From JAHDHW01 sp965277415 (GTDB taxonomy: Bacteria; Bacteroidota; Bacteroidia; Chitinophagales; Saprospiraceae), in assembly GCA_965277415.1 (NCBI GenBank), contig CBDICS010000005.1:124001-188000 (forward strand): DNA of 64,000 bases. The letters run 5' to 3'. The notes under the pieces were generated by a model. It was given only the letters and a program-made list of their open reading frames with translations. It searched no databases and had not been told where the DNA came from. Within the stretch, counting starts at the first letter, position 1. Each line of letters starts with the position of its first letter. Position numbers and translations under genes: made by a program. Below, piece by piece: positions 1-9,312 of the stretch.

Positions 1-712
1 ATTGATCAATATACGTAGCAGGAGAAGCATCTATTTGTTCTTTTTCGGTTTTTCCGAAAACTGGATAGATATGATTTTCTAAATAATTTGAGTCTTCCTT
101 TATTAAGGCGTTTTTATAATGAAGTATATCAAAAGCGCCACCAGCAGGAATAATGGCTTTGATGTTCTTTGTAGAAAGTCCGACTTCTTTTAAATATTTT
201 CCATCTGCTGCTAACAATGTTGAAAGATGCGCTCCTGAAGAAAAACCGCCAATAAAAATATTACTGGTAGAGTAAGCATACTCTTCTGAGTGATCATAGA
301 TCCATTTAAAAGCCTGAGCGATATCTTTTACATGTTCGGGGTGTTTTATTCCATTTAGATTTTTGGGCTCTGATAGTAGTGCGGGACTAAGTCTGTGGCC
401 AACAGATGCCATTAAAATTCCTTGTTTGGCAATTGCTCGACACAAATCCATTTCCTTACCTCTGTTGACATAAGCCCAGGCACCTCCACCGATCCAAAGA
501 AATACAGGCGGGTTTTTTACTCCTTCTGGAATGATTAGATTAAGTTGAGTTAGTTCTGAATTCAATTTTGAATCCTTTGGATAATAAGAAATATTATTAA
601 TTTCCTTAAGCGTTATTTCATCCTTAGGTTCTACTATAAAGGAAGACAAAAACCAAGAACTTAAGACCAGTAGTAAAATAGATAGGGAAGCTATTATGGA
701 TTTACTTTTCAT
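1..712 (-). CDS. Secreted alpha/beta hydrolase (esterase/lipase-like), 3' part missing
   Basis: The gene runs off the left edge, so only the N-terminal ~237 residues are present. I read it by translating the complement from the ATG at 712; the frame stays open to base 1. Residues ~1-25 form a signal peptide or membrane anchor (MKSKSIIASLSILLLVLSSW). An oxyanion-hole motif I-G-G-G-A-W follows near residue 80, and a nucleophile elbow G-F-S-S-G-A-H lies near residue 157. Both are typical of the BD-FAE/kynurenine formamidase-like and hormone-sensitive-lipase-like branches of the alpha/beta hydrolase fold. The catalytic Asp and His would lie beyond the window or near its edge. It probably hydrolyses an ester or amide in the periplasm or at the surface; the substrate is unknown. 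It is followed upstream (to the right) by an AraC gene in the same direction, which could be a local regulator, though this is only suggested by position. Confidence 0.82.
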   Translation of the reverse strand, partial: MKSKSIIASLSILLLVLSSWFLSSFIVEPKDEITLKEINNISYYPKDSKLNSELTQLNLIIPEGVKNPPVFLWIGGGAWAYVNRGKEMDLCRAIAKQGILMASVGHRLSPALLSEPKNLNGIKHPEHVKDIAQAFKWIYDHSEEYAYSTSNIFIGGFSSGAHLSTLLAADGKYLKEVGLSTKNIKAIIPAGGAFDILHYKNALIKEDSNYLENHIYPVFGKTEKEQIDASPATYIDQ

Positions 713-800
713 TTCTGAATATTTGAAGATTAATGGACAAGTGCTCAATTTAATAATTCTAACTATTCAGAAGGGGGAATATCTTGCGAATTTTGTAGCT

Positions 801-880
801 AGGAGCTTGTTTAAATTTTGTTCGCTTAGGCGAAAAAGACGTTTTGCAGCCCAGCTAATCATTTTTAAACAGGCTCTTAG
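801..880. repeat. Intergenic inverted-repeat element, family C, copy 1
   Basis: This ~80-bp unit is bounded by the inverted ends GAGCTTGTTTAAA and TTTAAACAGGCTC (one mismatch). Its core, TTCGCTTAGGCGAAAAAGA, contains a small palindrome. A second copy with the same core lies at 9313-9397 and a longer relative at 16513-16675. The right end overlaps the stop codon of the AraC gene (877-879), so the element may double as that gene's 3' hairpin. Confidence 0.65.
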
Positions 881-1716
881 ATTTGTTGCCATTTTTTATA
901 TGCCTTAGAGAAATATTTTGGGTCTTGGAATCCACAAATATAAGCCACTTCGGTTTTACTATGCTTTCCCTTATTTAATAGACTTTGAGCTTTTTCCATT
1001 CTGACAAGATTATGATATTGACAAGGAGTTATTTTAAAGAAATTGCGGAAAACCCTATGGAAATAATATTCAGATAAAGTTGCAGCTTTTGACATTTCGT
1101 TTAGTGTAATTGGTTTTTGAAAGTTATCATGAATAAATTGTCTACCTGCCTGAATCCTTTTATATAATTCTTTCTTTGTACCAGTTTTGATACTTTTTAT
1201 TTCCGTTAACCGCGCTTTTGTTTGGTTTTGATGCTTAACCATAAGTTCCGCCATTGCGATAAGATAATCAGAAACATAATGTTGATCGAAATCACTTAAA
1301 GCAATAGTTTTTAGATGTTTTTCTAATAAAGTGTAATAGGCATTTACAGGAATATTATCAAAAGTGACATCATCTACTAATGGCTCAATATGGTCGAGGT
1401 TTGCTTCGATAGAATGGTGGTTGGCATATCTAATTTGATTAACTAAATTGGGCTCCATAAAATAGCAAGTCCCTTCCACTGCTGAAGAAGAATCTATATT
1501 TACCTGAACCTCTTGTCCTGGACTCACAATGATGAAATTATGGTTCCCAACACGATATTGCTGTCCATTAATTACATAATGTTCAATTCCTTTCTTTACC
1601 GATTTTATAGAAAACTTATCTGCGATCGTTTTTCGTTCAAAATGGGTGAGCTTAGATTGAACGATATAGTTCAATCCTTTGACATCTTCAATTTTTAATA
1701 GATTATGATTCATCAT
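877..1716 (-). CDS. AraC-family transcriptional regulator
   Basis: This 279-residue protein has an N-terminal cupin-like sensing region (~1-130, including V-S-P-G-Q-E-V-Q) and a C-terminal AraC/XylS double helix-turn-helix (~187-279). The first HTH lies around ITLNEMSKAATLSEYYFHRV. The second contains the family signature A-Y-I-C-G-F-Q-D-P-K-Y-F-S-K-A-Y-K-K. The length is normal for the family. The start is an ATG preceded by another in-frame ATG (MMNHN), so the exact start is uncertain by one codon. The neighbouring hydrolase at 1-712 is co-directional and 165 bp away. The regulator could control it or itself, but no operator was identified. Confidence 0.9.
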   Translation of the reverse strand: MMNHNLLKIEDVKGLNYIVQSKLTHFERKTIADKFSIKSVKKGIEHYVINGQQYRVGNHNFIIVSPGQEVQVNIDSSSAVEGTCYFMEPNLVNQIRYANHHSIEANLDHIEPLVDDVTFDNIPVNAYYTLLEKHLKTIALSDFDQHYVSDYLIAMAELMVKHQNQTKARLTEIKSIKTGTKKELYKRIQAGRQFIHDNFQKPITLNEMSKAATLSEYYFHRVFRNFFKITPCQYHNLVRMEKAQSLLNKGKHSKTEVAYICGFQDPKYFSKAYKKWQQI

Positions 1717-2118
1717 TTAAATTATTGATCAAACATACTGATCAATTTAAGGAAAATTAAACTATTCCGACGAACTACTGATCTATTCCGCTAATCCGAT
1801 AAATTTTGGCGTTTTGTTTCAAAATTTACCTTAGTCCAAAAATACTATGTATTCCTTTTCCTTTAGCTACCTTGTAGGAGTTTATAGTTTTGGAAACTCA
1901 GGTTTTATTTGTTTTTAAGTTCTTTTAAGGAATAGAAATGGATAGGTATAATTTATGTCTACCGATTTTAAAGATTAGATGAAATAAATACAAAACTATC
2001 TAAGAAAGATAGAATTTACGCAGACACCAGGATACAATAAACAAAAGAAAAAATGTCAAAGAGAAATTGGTTTAGGACGATCAATATCATCAATGGGAAT
2101 AAATAAAAACAAGCTTCT
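1717..2118. other. Intergenic region with no recognised gene
   Basis: This ~400-bp AT-rich spacer separates the AraC start from the 3' end of the LytTR regulator gene. It should contain the AraC promoter on the minus strand. I saw no convincing ORF, RNA gene or strong hairpin. Confidence 0.6.
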
Positions 2119-2868
2119 TTATAATCCTGTAAGCATTGCCATTTTTTTTAAGAATCCTTCTTTTTTGCGAACGGATACATCTAGTACAGTTCCATTTTTT
2201 AAGATGATCTGACCTCCGGATCCTTTTATATATTTATTCACTTGCTTGAGGTTGACCAAATATTTGTGATGTATTCTATAAAAAAAGGAATCAGAAAGTA
2301 GTTTTTCATAAGTATTTAATGGACGAGAAACAACAGTTTTTGATCCCTTGTTCAAAAAGAAAGTACAATAATTGGAATCCGCTTCGCAGTACACAATATC
2401 GTTGAGTTCGACAAATTCAATTCCATCAAGACAAGGAAGAGCAATTCTGTTGAAGTTATCTTGTAGACTATTTTCTAATATCTTGAACCTTGTAGGATTA
2501 TCTTTTTTAGAACTTATAGATTTATACTGTTCCACAACCTTTTGAAGTTCTTCAGGATTGATGGGTTTTAATAAGTAGTTCATTGCCGAGAAATCAAAAG
2601 CTTTAATAGCATATTGATCAAAAGCTGTTGTAAAAATAACTTCAAATTCTTTATGTTCGACGCCTTCTAAAAGATCAAAGCCACTACCATCTGGCATGGC
2701 AATATCTAAAAATAATAGATTCGGCTGGTTTGATTGTAATACTTTTATTCCTTCTTCGACGGATTGAGCAGTATTGATGACTTGTAAATCAGGACAGTAA
2801 TCCCGAATTAAATTTTTTAAAGTTGCAACACTTCTTGGCTCGTCGTCAATGATAATAGCAGTGGTCAT
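2119..2868 (-). CDS. LytTR-family two-component response regulator
   Basis: This 249-residue protein has a receiver domain at ~1-115. The acidic pair is D8/D9, the phospho-acceptor is D55 in the context L-F-L-D-I-A-M-P-D-G, and the conserved lysine is K101 in L-L-K-P-I. A LytTR DNA-binding domain spans ~145-249 (YCEADSNYCTFFL and later IHHKYLVNL). Proteins of this class bind DNA as LytR/AlgR-type regulators and are usually encoded next to a LytS-type kinase. No kinase is adjacent here. The only LytS-type kinase in the window is 27 kb away at 29478-32375, so this one is an orphan and its partner is unknown. It is divergent from the OmpA-like gene, with a 212-bp shared promoter region. Confidence 0.93.
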   Translation of the reverse strand: MTTAIIIDDEPRSVATLKNLIRDYCPDLQVINTAQSVEEGIKVLQSNQPNLLFLDIAMPDGSGFDLLEGVEHKEFEVIFTTAFDQYAIKAFDFSAMNYLLKPINPEELQKVVEQYKSISSKKDNPTRFKILENSLQDNFNRIALPCLDGIEFVELNDIVYCEADSNYCTFFLNKGSKTVVSRPLNTYEKLLSDSFFYRIHHKYLVNLKQVNKYIKGSGGQIILKNGTVLDVSVRKKEGFLKKMAMLTGL

Positions 2869-3080
2869 TTACATTGTATTTATTCTATAAAAAAGTAGAT
2901 CGTATTCCTCGATTTGATCAAATATGGCTATAAATATCGTTTTGTAGTCTATTAAATTATTTTGAACAAACCTTTCAAATCAGACACAAATTCCAACATT
3001 TTTCAGCAATTTCCGTAAACCTTTAGATAATAATTTCTATTCTAAATGAGTTTTCTACTAAATCAAAGAAACCAACCCAT

Positions 3081-3869
3081 ATGAAAAATACTGGAATATT
3101 GCTCTCTTTATGTTTTTTGATCATTTTATCCTCTTGTAATAAAGGAAAAGTCAAGGAATTAGAAAAAGAACTCACTTTCAAATCACAACAGGTAAAAGAA
3201 CTTGAAGATCAAGTCGCTTACCTTAAAACAGCCAATCAAAGTCAAATTGATGTGATGTCTGATTTATCCATTGTCAGTAAGACGGGGGCAGAAAGTATTA
3301 AAAAATCGCTGGAAAATATGACACAACAATATAGTCATATTCAGGATTTAACTTCTAGAATTCAAGCAAAAGATTCACTAAATCTAGCTTTAGTACTGAA
3401 TCTTAAACGCTCATTGACTGATATCAATGATGATGATGTACAAGTAGAAATCAGAGGAGGAAAAGTACATGTTTCTATCTCTGATAAAATGTTATTTCGC
3501 TCAGGAAGTTCTACACTTAATACAGAAGCTAAAAATGTCTTAAATAAAATTGGAACAGTCCTTAATGATCATAACCAGCTCGATGTGATGGTCGAAGGAC
3601 ATACGGATGATCAGCCGATTAGTAATTCTTGTATTTCTGACAATTGGGACTTATCAGCTAAGAGAGCAACAGCTGTAGTCCGATCACTTCAGGAGGATTT
3701 TTATATTGCTCCTGAAAGATTAATTGCAGCTGGTCGATCGGAATTTGTTCCTCGCGGAGATAACTCCACCGAAGCAGGAAGAAGTTCAAACCGCCGAACG
3801 GAGATTGTCATCATGCCTCAATTAGATCAGTTCTTTAAATTATTGGAATCACCTGAATTAGATAATTAG
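3081..3869 (+). CDS. OmpA-family lipoprotein with coiled coil
   Basis: This 262-residue envelope protein starts with a lipoprotein signal (lipobox L-S-S-C, lipidated Cys at residue 19). A coiled-coil stretch (~24-75, KELEKELTFKSQQVKELEDQ) follows. A C-terminal OmpA-like peptidoglycan-binding domain spans ~125-250, with the signatures V-E-G-H-T-D-D, W-D-L-S-A-K-R-A and S-S-N-R-R-T-E-I. It probably tethers the outer membrane to peptidoglycan. The gene is convergent with the PNGase-like gene; a nested inverted repeat lies between them. The ATG at 3081 places the signal peptide at the N-terminus, which supports that start. Confidence 0.93.
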   Translation: MKNTGILLSLCFLIILSSCNKGKVKELEKELTFKSQQVKELEDQVAYLKTANQSQIDVMSDLSIVSKTGAESIKKSLENMTQQYSHIQDLTSRIQAKDSLNLALVLNLKRSLTDINDDDVQVEIRGGKVHVSISDKMLFRSGSSTLNTEAKNVLNKIGTVLNDHNQLDVMVEGHTDDQPISNSCISDNWDLSAKRATAVVRSLQEDFYIAPERLIAAGRSEFVPRGDNSTEAGRSSNRRTEIVIMPQLDQFFKLLESPELDN

Positions 3870-3871
3870 GC

Positions 3872-3974
3872 CATCATTAGCCATTTGTTATTAAGAAGTT
3901 GTTCAAAATAGCAGCCATTTTGAACAACTTCTAGAAGAAATACCAATGAATAGTGACAAATGGCTAATGATTCA
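3872..3974. terminator. Nested bidirectional terminator
   Basis: Two perfect inverted repeats are nested between convergent genes. The outer arms are ATCATTAGCCATTTGT and its complement ACAAATGGCTAATGAT, the latter overlapping the last codons of the minus-strand gene. The inner 16-bp arms (3894-3932) are AGAAGTTGTTCAAAAT and ATTTTGAACAACTTCT. The symmetry suits termination from both directions. Confidence 0.7.
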
Positions 3975-6900
3975 TTTTTAATACCTTTTTAGTTGCTGTC
4001 CAATCCTCAGTGATAATAGTACAATGATATATTCCATTAGTCTGATTAGATAAATCAAGCGATATAGTACCGGAGGAAAAGTGATCTAACTTTTTACTTT
4101 GAATCAATCTACCTGTCATATCATATATGACTAGTTGGATATTTTGAGCATCTGGCAAATCAAGTAAAACATCGAATTCGCCAAAAGTCGGATTGGGAAA
4201 AACATCAAAAGTATATTCAAATGCTGGTGTCTTGACATTAGTGATCTGACCTTTTACAAAAGAATAATGGATACTGCTTCCAAAATCTGGCTCGAATATT
4301 TTTAATACCTGTCCGAGTGTCCGAATTGAAAAGCTTCCACTACCTTGATTTGCTTGAGCCCAAAACTCTAAACCATTATTCCCACTATCATCTAACTCTA
4401 CAGTATAACATCCATCGTCGAGATAAACCGTGTCTCGATAATAAGTATTATTTTCAAATCCATTTCTTGATAAAATAATATTACCAGAAATGTCCTTAAG
4501 GGTATAAGCATTTTGACTTCCAGCATTATTCGTATTTAATGCAATGATTAAGACATCCTGATTATACATGTCTGGCAATTCATATTGAGTACTAAGGCTG
4601 CTATTCTGAGTATATTGATCTTGCATACCATTCGGATTCGATACGGTAGCTGTAAATATTCCAGTATCATCTCCAGCCCAGAATGATGTTGAAGAAACAG
4701 GAAGGATAACTTCTTCCGTTTCCATGAATGCCAAATTGCCTGTCCATTCATATAATTCCAGATTTCCACCAGCAACTCGATAAGTAATCCTTGCACTCGT
4801 CAATGCATCTGATCCAGTATTTCGCAATACAATAATAGGATCATCACAAATAGGATTTACTCTATCATATTCTATCTCTCTCGTTGGACGTTTTATTTCA
4901 ATAATCGAAGCGTCTACTGAAAAATTAGCAGGACCATACGTGACCAGTTGATGGCTGGTAAGGTATCGACTATCTCCTGAACCAGTGCTTACATTATAAT
5001 CTATATTTACAATTTCACCCGGAGTGACGAGGTCCGTTATATTCCATTCTTGTAAGTCCGTAGCTGCACCAGGACACCAACCAGCACGATCGTAAATCCA
5101 GGTACCGCCTTGTGGGAAAACTGGATTGTCTCCACATGCCTTCCATACATTCCAAGAGAATTCCGGATCACCACCATTAATATTGACTAAATGTGTACGC
5201 GGAATAAATTCTCCTTCCTGGCCATGCCCGGTGACCATTGTTCTTATTTTAAAATAAACACCTTGATCATCTAATAAGATATCTCTGGGTTCTAGGACAT
5301 CATCATTCATTATTGAAGTATAACCATGACCTATCCCAGACTTCCAAATTTGCTGAATGTTTTGAACATCTCGTGGTGGCGTCCCTTCGATAAACAAAAA
5401 CTTGATATCCATTTCTTCTTGGTTTTGTCCTCCTAGTTTCATGACCATTCGCTTATCACCTTTTAATATCGGTGCAAAATCACTTACATCAAAAGTCCAT
5501 GTTTTTCCCTCTTCTCCAAGGTCTAAATTAATTCCATATGGCGTAACAAATGACATGATTTCAAACTCCGAAGGGAATTTCCTATAGTAAGTCAAGTCTT
5601 CGATGTTAATGGTGCCATCGGCAAGAATAGGAAAAGAATCGAGTAAATTACCATTACTAGTATAAAGGTATTCATAGCCTGCTTGCCAAACATAATCGAC
5701 ACCTTGAACATCAAGATCAGTTCCAATTAATTGATAGGTAGTGACAGCATGTTGATCATTGGCTATAGTATCTAGTACTGGAATAGATTGTATGGATACA
5801 TCATATTCACCTTGTACAAAAGTTGCATCTGGCCTTTGATTGGTCGTATTGAAATTGGTATATAAATCTGAACCCTTTACATTTTTCCAATTTGCTTGAC
5901 CATTGATTTGAGCAAGTCCTCCAAAAGGGGCAAGGTTTTGACTAGTTGAGCCTGTTCCTTCATCCAATTTATAATAAGCTATAAGATTACTATATTGAGG
6001 ATGACTGGCATCAATACTTCTCGACATCCAATCTGATATTTCATCATTACTTAACTCAATATTCCAAATTTCAAACTCATCAATATTTCCATGATAAAAT
6101 AGACTCTGATTACTTGAACTGCCCAAGACAAATTTAGTTAAATCAATAGTCCTTGTTTTTCCTGTGCCAGAATGCCAAAGTACTCCATTGAGGTATATTT
6201 TCATTTCACCACTAACTGCATTTTTAGTAAAGGCCCAATGATTCCACTTGTTTTCAAAATCTTCAGGATTAGCAGGCTTATTGATTCGATCAAAATTGCC
6301 ATTGTTTCCACAATCCCAATAGACTTGAGCATTACTCCAAGGCAAGTGGATATTAGCTTGCCTTCTACCTGCATCATCCACACCTTCCAAAATAGTGGTA
6401 TTAGTTGGTAGTGCATCAGGATTGCCAAAAGACCAAAATGCGATACTGATTTCATTACTGATATTTTCGAAACCATTTACAGGAAGGTCAAGGTACTCTG
6501 AGCCATTGAAAGCAAGGTTATAATTTTCACCACTGCTTATTAGACCCAAATCACTCGCTTCTATACCGCCCTCGACAATATTATCTGCCGCTAATTCAGT
6601 ATTAGTAAAACTAAATTCTACCAGAATATTAGATGTGCCATCCCAGTTGAAATTATTATAAAAGCGAAATTCATTTTCTCCATTATTAAAAGAAGTGTTT
6701 AAGAAATAAACTTCAGTAAAGTCTTCCAGTTCAATAGCTGATGCTGTTAATGCTGTTTGAGCAGTGTGCTTCATTTTTATTCTTAAAAATTGAGTCCCTG
6801 CAAAAAGTTGGTTTATATTCAAGCGTATACTTGAGATTTCACCAGCGTTTAGCCCAGCATCAGTTAGTTCATCTACAGTCCAGAGATATTGAGATTTAGA

Positions 6901-7383
6901 AACACGATTAGAAGTTCCAAAAGGGTGGTTTAAAATATCGGTGCCAGAAGTAATTGAGGCTAGGTTTTCTGAAATTGTACTATTATAAAGGACTTCTTGC
7001 TGATCATATTGAATATAGGTATAAGTAGGACTATTCGTGTAGTCAAATACACCTCCATTGAATTGAGATATGATATGACTAGGATGAATGGTTTTTAAGG
7101 AGTCAGTATAAGTCGAGTCAACAATATAAGTATTGCAACTATAATCCCATTCTCCACATCCCAGATTGGTATTAGAACCTGTAGAGACTAATGCACCTTT
7201 GCACCGCATATTGTATTTCATGATGATTTTTTCATAAGTAGTACCATCATCAGAAGGGAATTGAAAGACATAGTTTCGGCCAGTACTGTCATAAGTCAAT
7301 GTCTGGATAACAGTAGTGTCTTGAGCAAGGCATGAAAAAAAAGAAAATGTTCCAAATAGTAAAAAGAGTATATTTCTTTTCAT
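3964..7383 (-). CDS. PNGase F-like secreted protein with inserted LamG domain and T9SS sorting tail
   Basis: This 1139-residue protein has a signal peptide (~1-20). A PNGase F N-domain-like segment includes C-G-E-W-D-Y-S around D80, matching the C-D-E-W-D motif that carries catalytic D60 of Elizabethkingia PNGase F. A LamG/concanavalin-like domain follows (~290-480, AFNGSEYLDLPV to FEIWNIELSNDE). The second PNGase F half contains G-E-F-I-P-R-T-H near residue 725 (the position of catalytic E206) and I-Y-D-R-A-G-W-C-P-G near 765, closely matching A-P-D-R-A-G-W-C-P-G. A Por-type T9SS C-terminal domain (FDVFPNPTFGEFDV) ends at 1139. The fold would release N-glycans from glycoproteins at the cell surface. 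The equivalent of E118 is not obvious: the aligned region reads M-K-L-G-G-Q. Full activity is therefore uncertain. The motif comparison is from memory. Confidence 0.85.
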   Translation of the reverse strand: MKRNILFLLFGTFSFFSCLAQDTTVIQTLTYDSTGRNYVFQFPSDDGTTYEKIIMKYNMRCKGALVSTGSNTNLGCGEWDYSCNTYIVDSTYTDSLKTIHPSHIISQFNGGVFDYTNSPTYTYIQYDQQEVLYNSTISENLASITSGTDILNHPFGTSNRVSKSQYLWTVDELTDAGLNAGEISSIRLNINQLFAGTQFLRIKMKHTAQTALTASAIELEDFTEVYFLNTSFNNGENEFRFYNNFNWDGTSNILVEFSFTNTELAADNIVEGGIEASDLGLISSGENYNLAFNGSEYLDLPVNGFENISNEISIAFWSFGNPDALPTNTTILEGVDDAGRRQANIHLPWSNAQVYWDCGNNGNFDRINKPANPEDFENKWNHWAFTKNAVSGEMKIYLNGVLWHSGTGKTRTIDLTKFVLGSSSNQSLFYHGNIDEFEIWNIELSNDEISDWMSRSIDASHPQYSNLIAYYKLDEGTGSTSQNLAPFGGLAQINGQANWKNVKGSDLYTNFNTTNQRPDATFVQGEYDVSIQSIPVLDTIANDQHAVTTYQLIGTDLDVQGVDYVWQAGYEYLYTSNGNLLDSFPILADGTINIEDLTYYRKFPSEFEIMSFVTPYGINLDLGEEGKTWTFDVSDFAPILKGDKRMVMKLGGQNQEEMDIKFLFIEGTPPRDVQNIQQIWKSGIGHGYTSIMNDDVLEPRDILLDDQGVYFKIRTMVTGHGQEGEFIPRTHLVNINGGDPEFSWNVWKACGDNPVFPQGGTWIYDRAGWCPGAATDLQEWNITDLVTPGEIVNIDYNVSTGSGDSRYLTSHQLVTYGPANFSVDASIIEIKRPTREIEYDRVNPICDDPIIVLRNTGSDALTSARITYRVAGGNLELYEWTGNLAFMETEEVILPVSSTSFWAGDDTGIFTATVSNPNGMQDQYTQNSSLSTQYELPDMYNQDVLIIALNTNNAGSQNAYTLKDISGNIILSRNGFENNTYYRDTVYLDDGCYTVELDDSGNNGLEFWAQANQGSGSFSIRTLGQVLKIFEPDFGSSIHYSFVKGQITNVKTPAFEYTFDVFPNPTFGEFDVLLDLPDAQNIQLVIYDMTGRLIQSKKLDHFSSGTISLDLSNQTNGIYHCTIITEDWTATKKVLKMNH

Positions 7384-7477
7384 TGTAAGATTGATTTAGT
7401 ACTGCTTATTGATAATTTTTTAAATTCGTCTGGCGATTGGAATCTAAAAATAATAAATATGTACTAAAAACTTAGTA

Positions 7478-7712
7478 CATCGTAAAATAATTAAAATTGC
7501 TTTTGGTCGTCTCTTTTTAGATTTGAACATCCTCAAATATTCCTAAAATAGCTAAGCAGGCTGACCGCGAATGCAAAGAAAATCCTGTATATCATGTTAA
7601 TCCTGTCGAAAAAACTATTTCCGGTCAGCCTGTAAGGCTATTCGCGTTACATTTGAGTCGTCAAATCAAAAAACAGCCTCAACCAAAACGCAACAGAATT
7701 TAATTTACGCTG
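7478..7712. repeat. TA-flanked MITE-like element, family A, 235-bp form
   Basis: The left end CATCGTAAAATAATTAA and the inverted right end CAGCGTAAATTAAATT form terminal inverted repeats. TA dinucleotides flank the element (7476-7477 and 7713-7714). These are the same ends as the 157-bp elements at 18739 and 34249, but the interior is different. It contains a hairpin with arms GGCTGACCG and CGGTCAGCC. There is no coding capacity. Confidence 0.7.
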
Positions 7713-7765
7713 TACTTAAAGATGAATATTGAAATATAATGGAATGTCGGAAATTAGGTTGGAGC

Positions 7766-7804
7766 ATGTAGGTTATGTAGATAGAAAACCTACACAACCT
7801 ACAT
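7766..7804 (-). terminator. Hairpin downstream of the first transglutaminase-fold gene
   Basis: The arms ATGTAGGTTATGTAG and CTACACAACCTACAT pair over 15 bp with one wobble-type mismatch around a short loop. The hairpin lies 140 bp beyond the stop of the minus-strand gene 7945-9195. It could terminate it, although no clear U-tract follows. Confidence 0.45.
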
Positions 7805-7815
7805 GATCTTATTAT

Positions 7816-7946
7816 GAGAAACAGATATTTTGCATCAAGACGAGGCTTTAAAATCGCTGCATAGCAGAGCTACGTGAGATTTTTATAAGGAAGTATTGAA
7901 GCAAAATATCGTTTCGTAGTTTAGGGAGCTATTTTTGAACAACTTC
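7816..7946. repeat. Intergenic repeat, family D, copy 1
   Basis: This ~130-bp unit begins GAAACAGATATTTTGCATCA and contains GACGAGGCTTTAAAATCG, GAGCTACGTGAG and TTTCGTAGTTTAGGGAGCTA. A diverged copy occupies 16085-16266, and shorter relatives are seen at 17470-17535 and inside 50040-50130. Its end abuts the stop codon of the gene at 7945. Confidence 0.6.
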
Positions 7947-9195
7947 AATCCTTAAATCCGACCTCTGTTTGCTGAATCACTTCTTCTAGGATTTCAAAAT
8001 CTTTATCTAGATTGATCGGATAGAGCCCCAGCTTTCCTGTATTACTAGGCATAGTAGGATCGCAAATAGTATAGTGGATTCCATTATAAACAAAAGGGTT
8101 TCCAAATACTTCAGGCAATTCTACACCAATCGTTACAATATCATCATAGATGTATTGAATCACTATAAAATTAAGCTCTGTTGTTTCTTTTAATAATTGG
8201 TACATAATGGAGACGCGATCTTCATAGTCAGAAGTAGCAGAAACCAAAGCTTCTTCTGCAGTTAATGGTTGATCCCGTCGAATCGTCATTTGGTCGCTTT
8301 TATAGTCAAAGGCCTTCCGTGTAAAAGAGACTAAAAAGCTTAACTGATCTTCCACTTCTAAATTTTTAAGATGTGGTTTTAATGCTTTTTCAAAAGATTT
8401 TTTTGTGGTTTCTGTAAAAGGTGTTTTGATGTAATTCATCACTTTTATAAAAGGATAATTACTGAGTAATTGATTGCTGATGGTATCAATCTTGACCTTT
8501 AGACGAATATCTTTTTGATTGTGTTTGAATTGATATTCTTTTTCAACAATCATTGGTGGTAAACTAGGATATTCTTGAATCTTTAATGAAAATAACCTGT
8601 TATTTAATGCACCCGGTTGAAATTTTTGCATTTCCATGAGCAGCCCTTTTGTTTTAGCTTTAAAGTATATACTCGTAAGATCTAAATAAAAAGCACCTTC
8701 GACTTTTACAAATGGCATCTCATATACCTCATCCTCTGTGCGGACATAGAGAAATGTATATTTATTCTGGGCTGTATACAATCGAGTATCATAACCTGCT
8801 TTAGTCATAAAAAACCAAGTGACTGTAGTCTGATACATACTGGATTGTTTGGGATAAATACCTTCTACTGTCTTCCGAACTAAATTATAGAAAAACCAAT
8901 CGTTGAGTTTGTATTTTTCTTTATAACTCAGCAAATCATTTAAAAGAATCGTATAATCCGTTGCTTCAATCTTGCCATGAAATTTTTCAATACAAGCCGT
9001 ACTAGTGCAATGCTTATTTTTTTTGAGCATGGCTGGATCATAATTGAAATTTAATTCAGCGGAATAAAATTGAACCTTAGTATTTAATGTGGAAGTAGCG
9101 AAAGAGGAGGAAGGAGAAATAAAAACAAGAAGGGGGAATAAGACAGATAAGATTAGACCTAGATGTGTAGGCCCACGATTTGTTTGGGTCGTCAT
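7945..9195 (-). CDS. Secreted transglutaminase-fold protein, apparently catalytically degenerate (paralogue 1)
   Basis: This 416-residue protein has a signal peptide (~10-34). Its C-terminal half resembles Bacteroidota transglutaminase-like proteins. The region S-D-Y-E-D-R (Y324) sits where the active family has D-C-E-D-R, and I-C-D-P-T-M-P-S-N matches the D-P-T-Y segment that carries the catalytic Asp. The His segment, usually G-H-x-A-T-A-V, reads D-D-I-V-T-I-G-V here. Both the nucleophilic Cys and the His therefore seem to be missing while the Asp remains. It is a tandem neighbour of a close paralogue (9395-10600) with the same losses. A non-enzymatic binding role is the likeliest inference; the true function is unknown. 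The family assignment rests on remembered motifs, not on a search. Confidence 0.8.
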   Translation of the reverse strand: MTTQTNRGPTHLGLILSVLFPLLVFISPSSSFATSTLNTKVQFYSAELNFNYDPAMLKKNKHCTSTACIEKFHGKIEATDYTILLNDLLSYKEKYKLNDWFFYNLVRKTVEGIYPKQSSMYQTTVTWFFMTKAGYDTRLYTAQNKYTFLYVRTEDEVYEMPFVKVEGAFYLDLTSIYFKAKTKGLLMEMQKFQPGALNNRLFSLKIQEYPSLPPMIVEKEYQFKHNQKDIRLKVKIDTISNQLLSNYPFIKVMNYIKTPFTETTKKSFEKALKPHLKNLEVEDQLSFLVSFTRKAFDYKSDQMTIRRDQPLTAEEALVSATSDYEDRVSIMYQLLKETTELNFIVIQYIYDDIVTIGVELPEVFGNPFVYNGIHYTICDPTMPSNTGKLGLYPINLDKDFEILEEVIQQTEVGFKD

Positions 9196-9312
9196 ATTAC
9201 AATTTTTAAAAGTAGATTAAGTATAGAGGGGACTAATAGTTTATTTGTGTATAAGACTAAAAAACAAAAACCGAACCAGAATTGTCATTGGAATAAAATT
9301 ATAACAATAATT

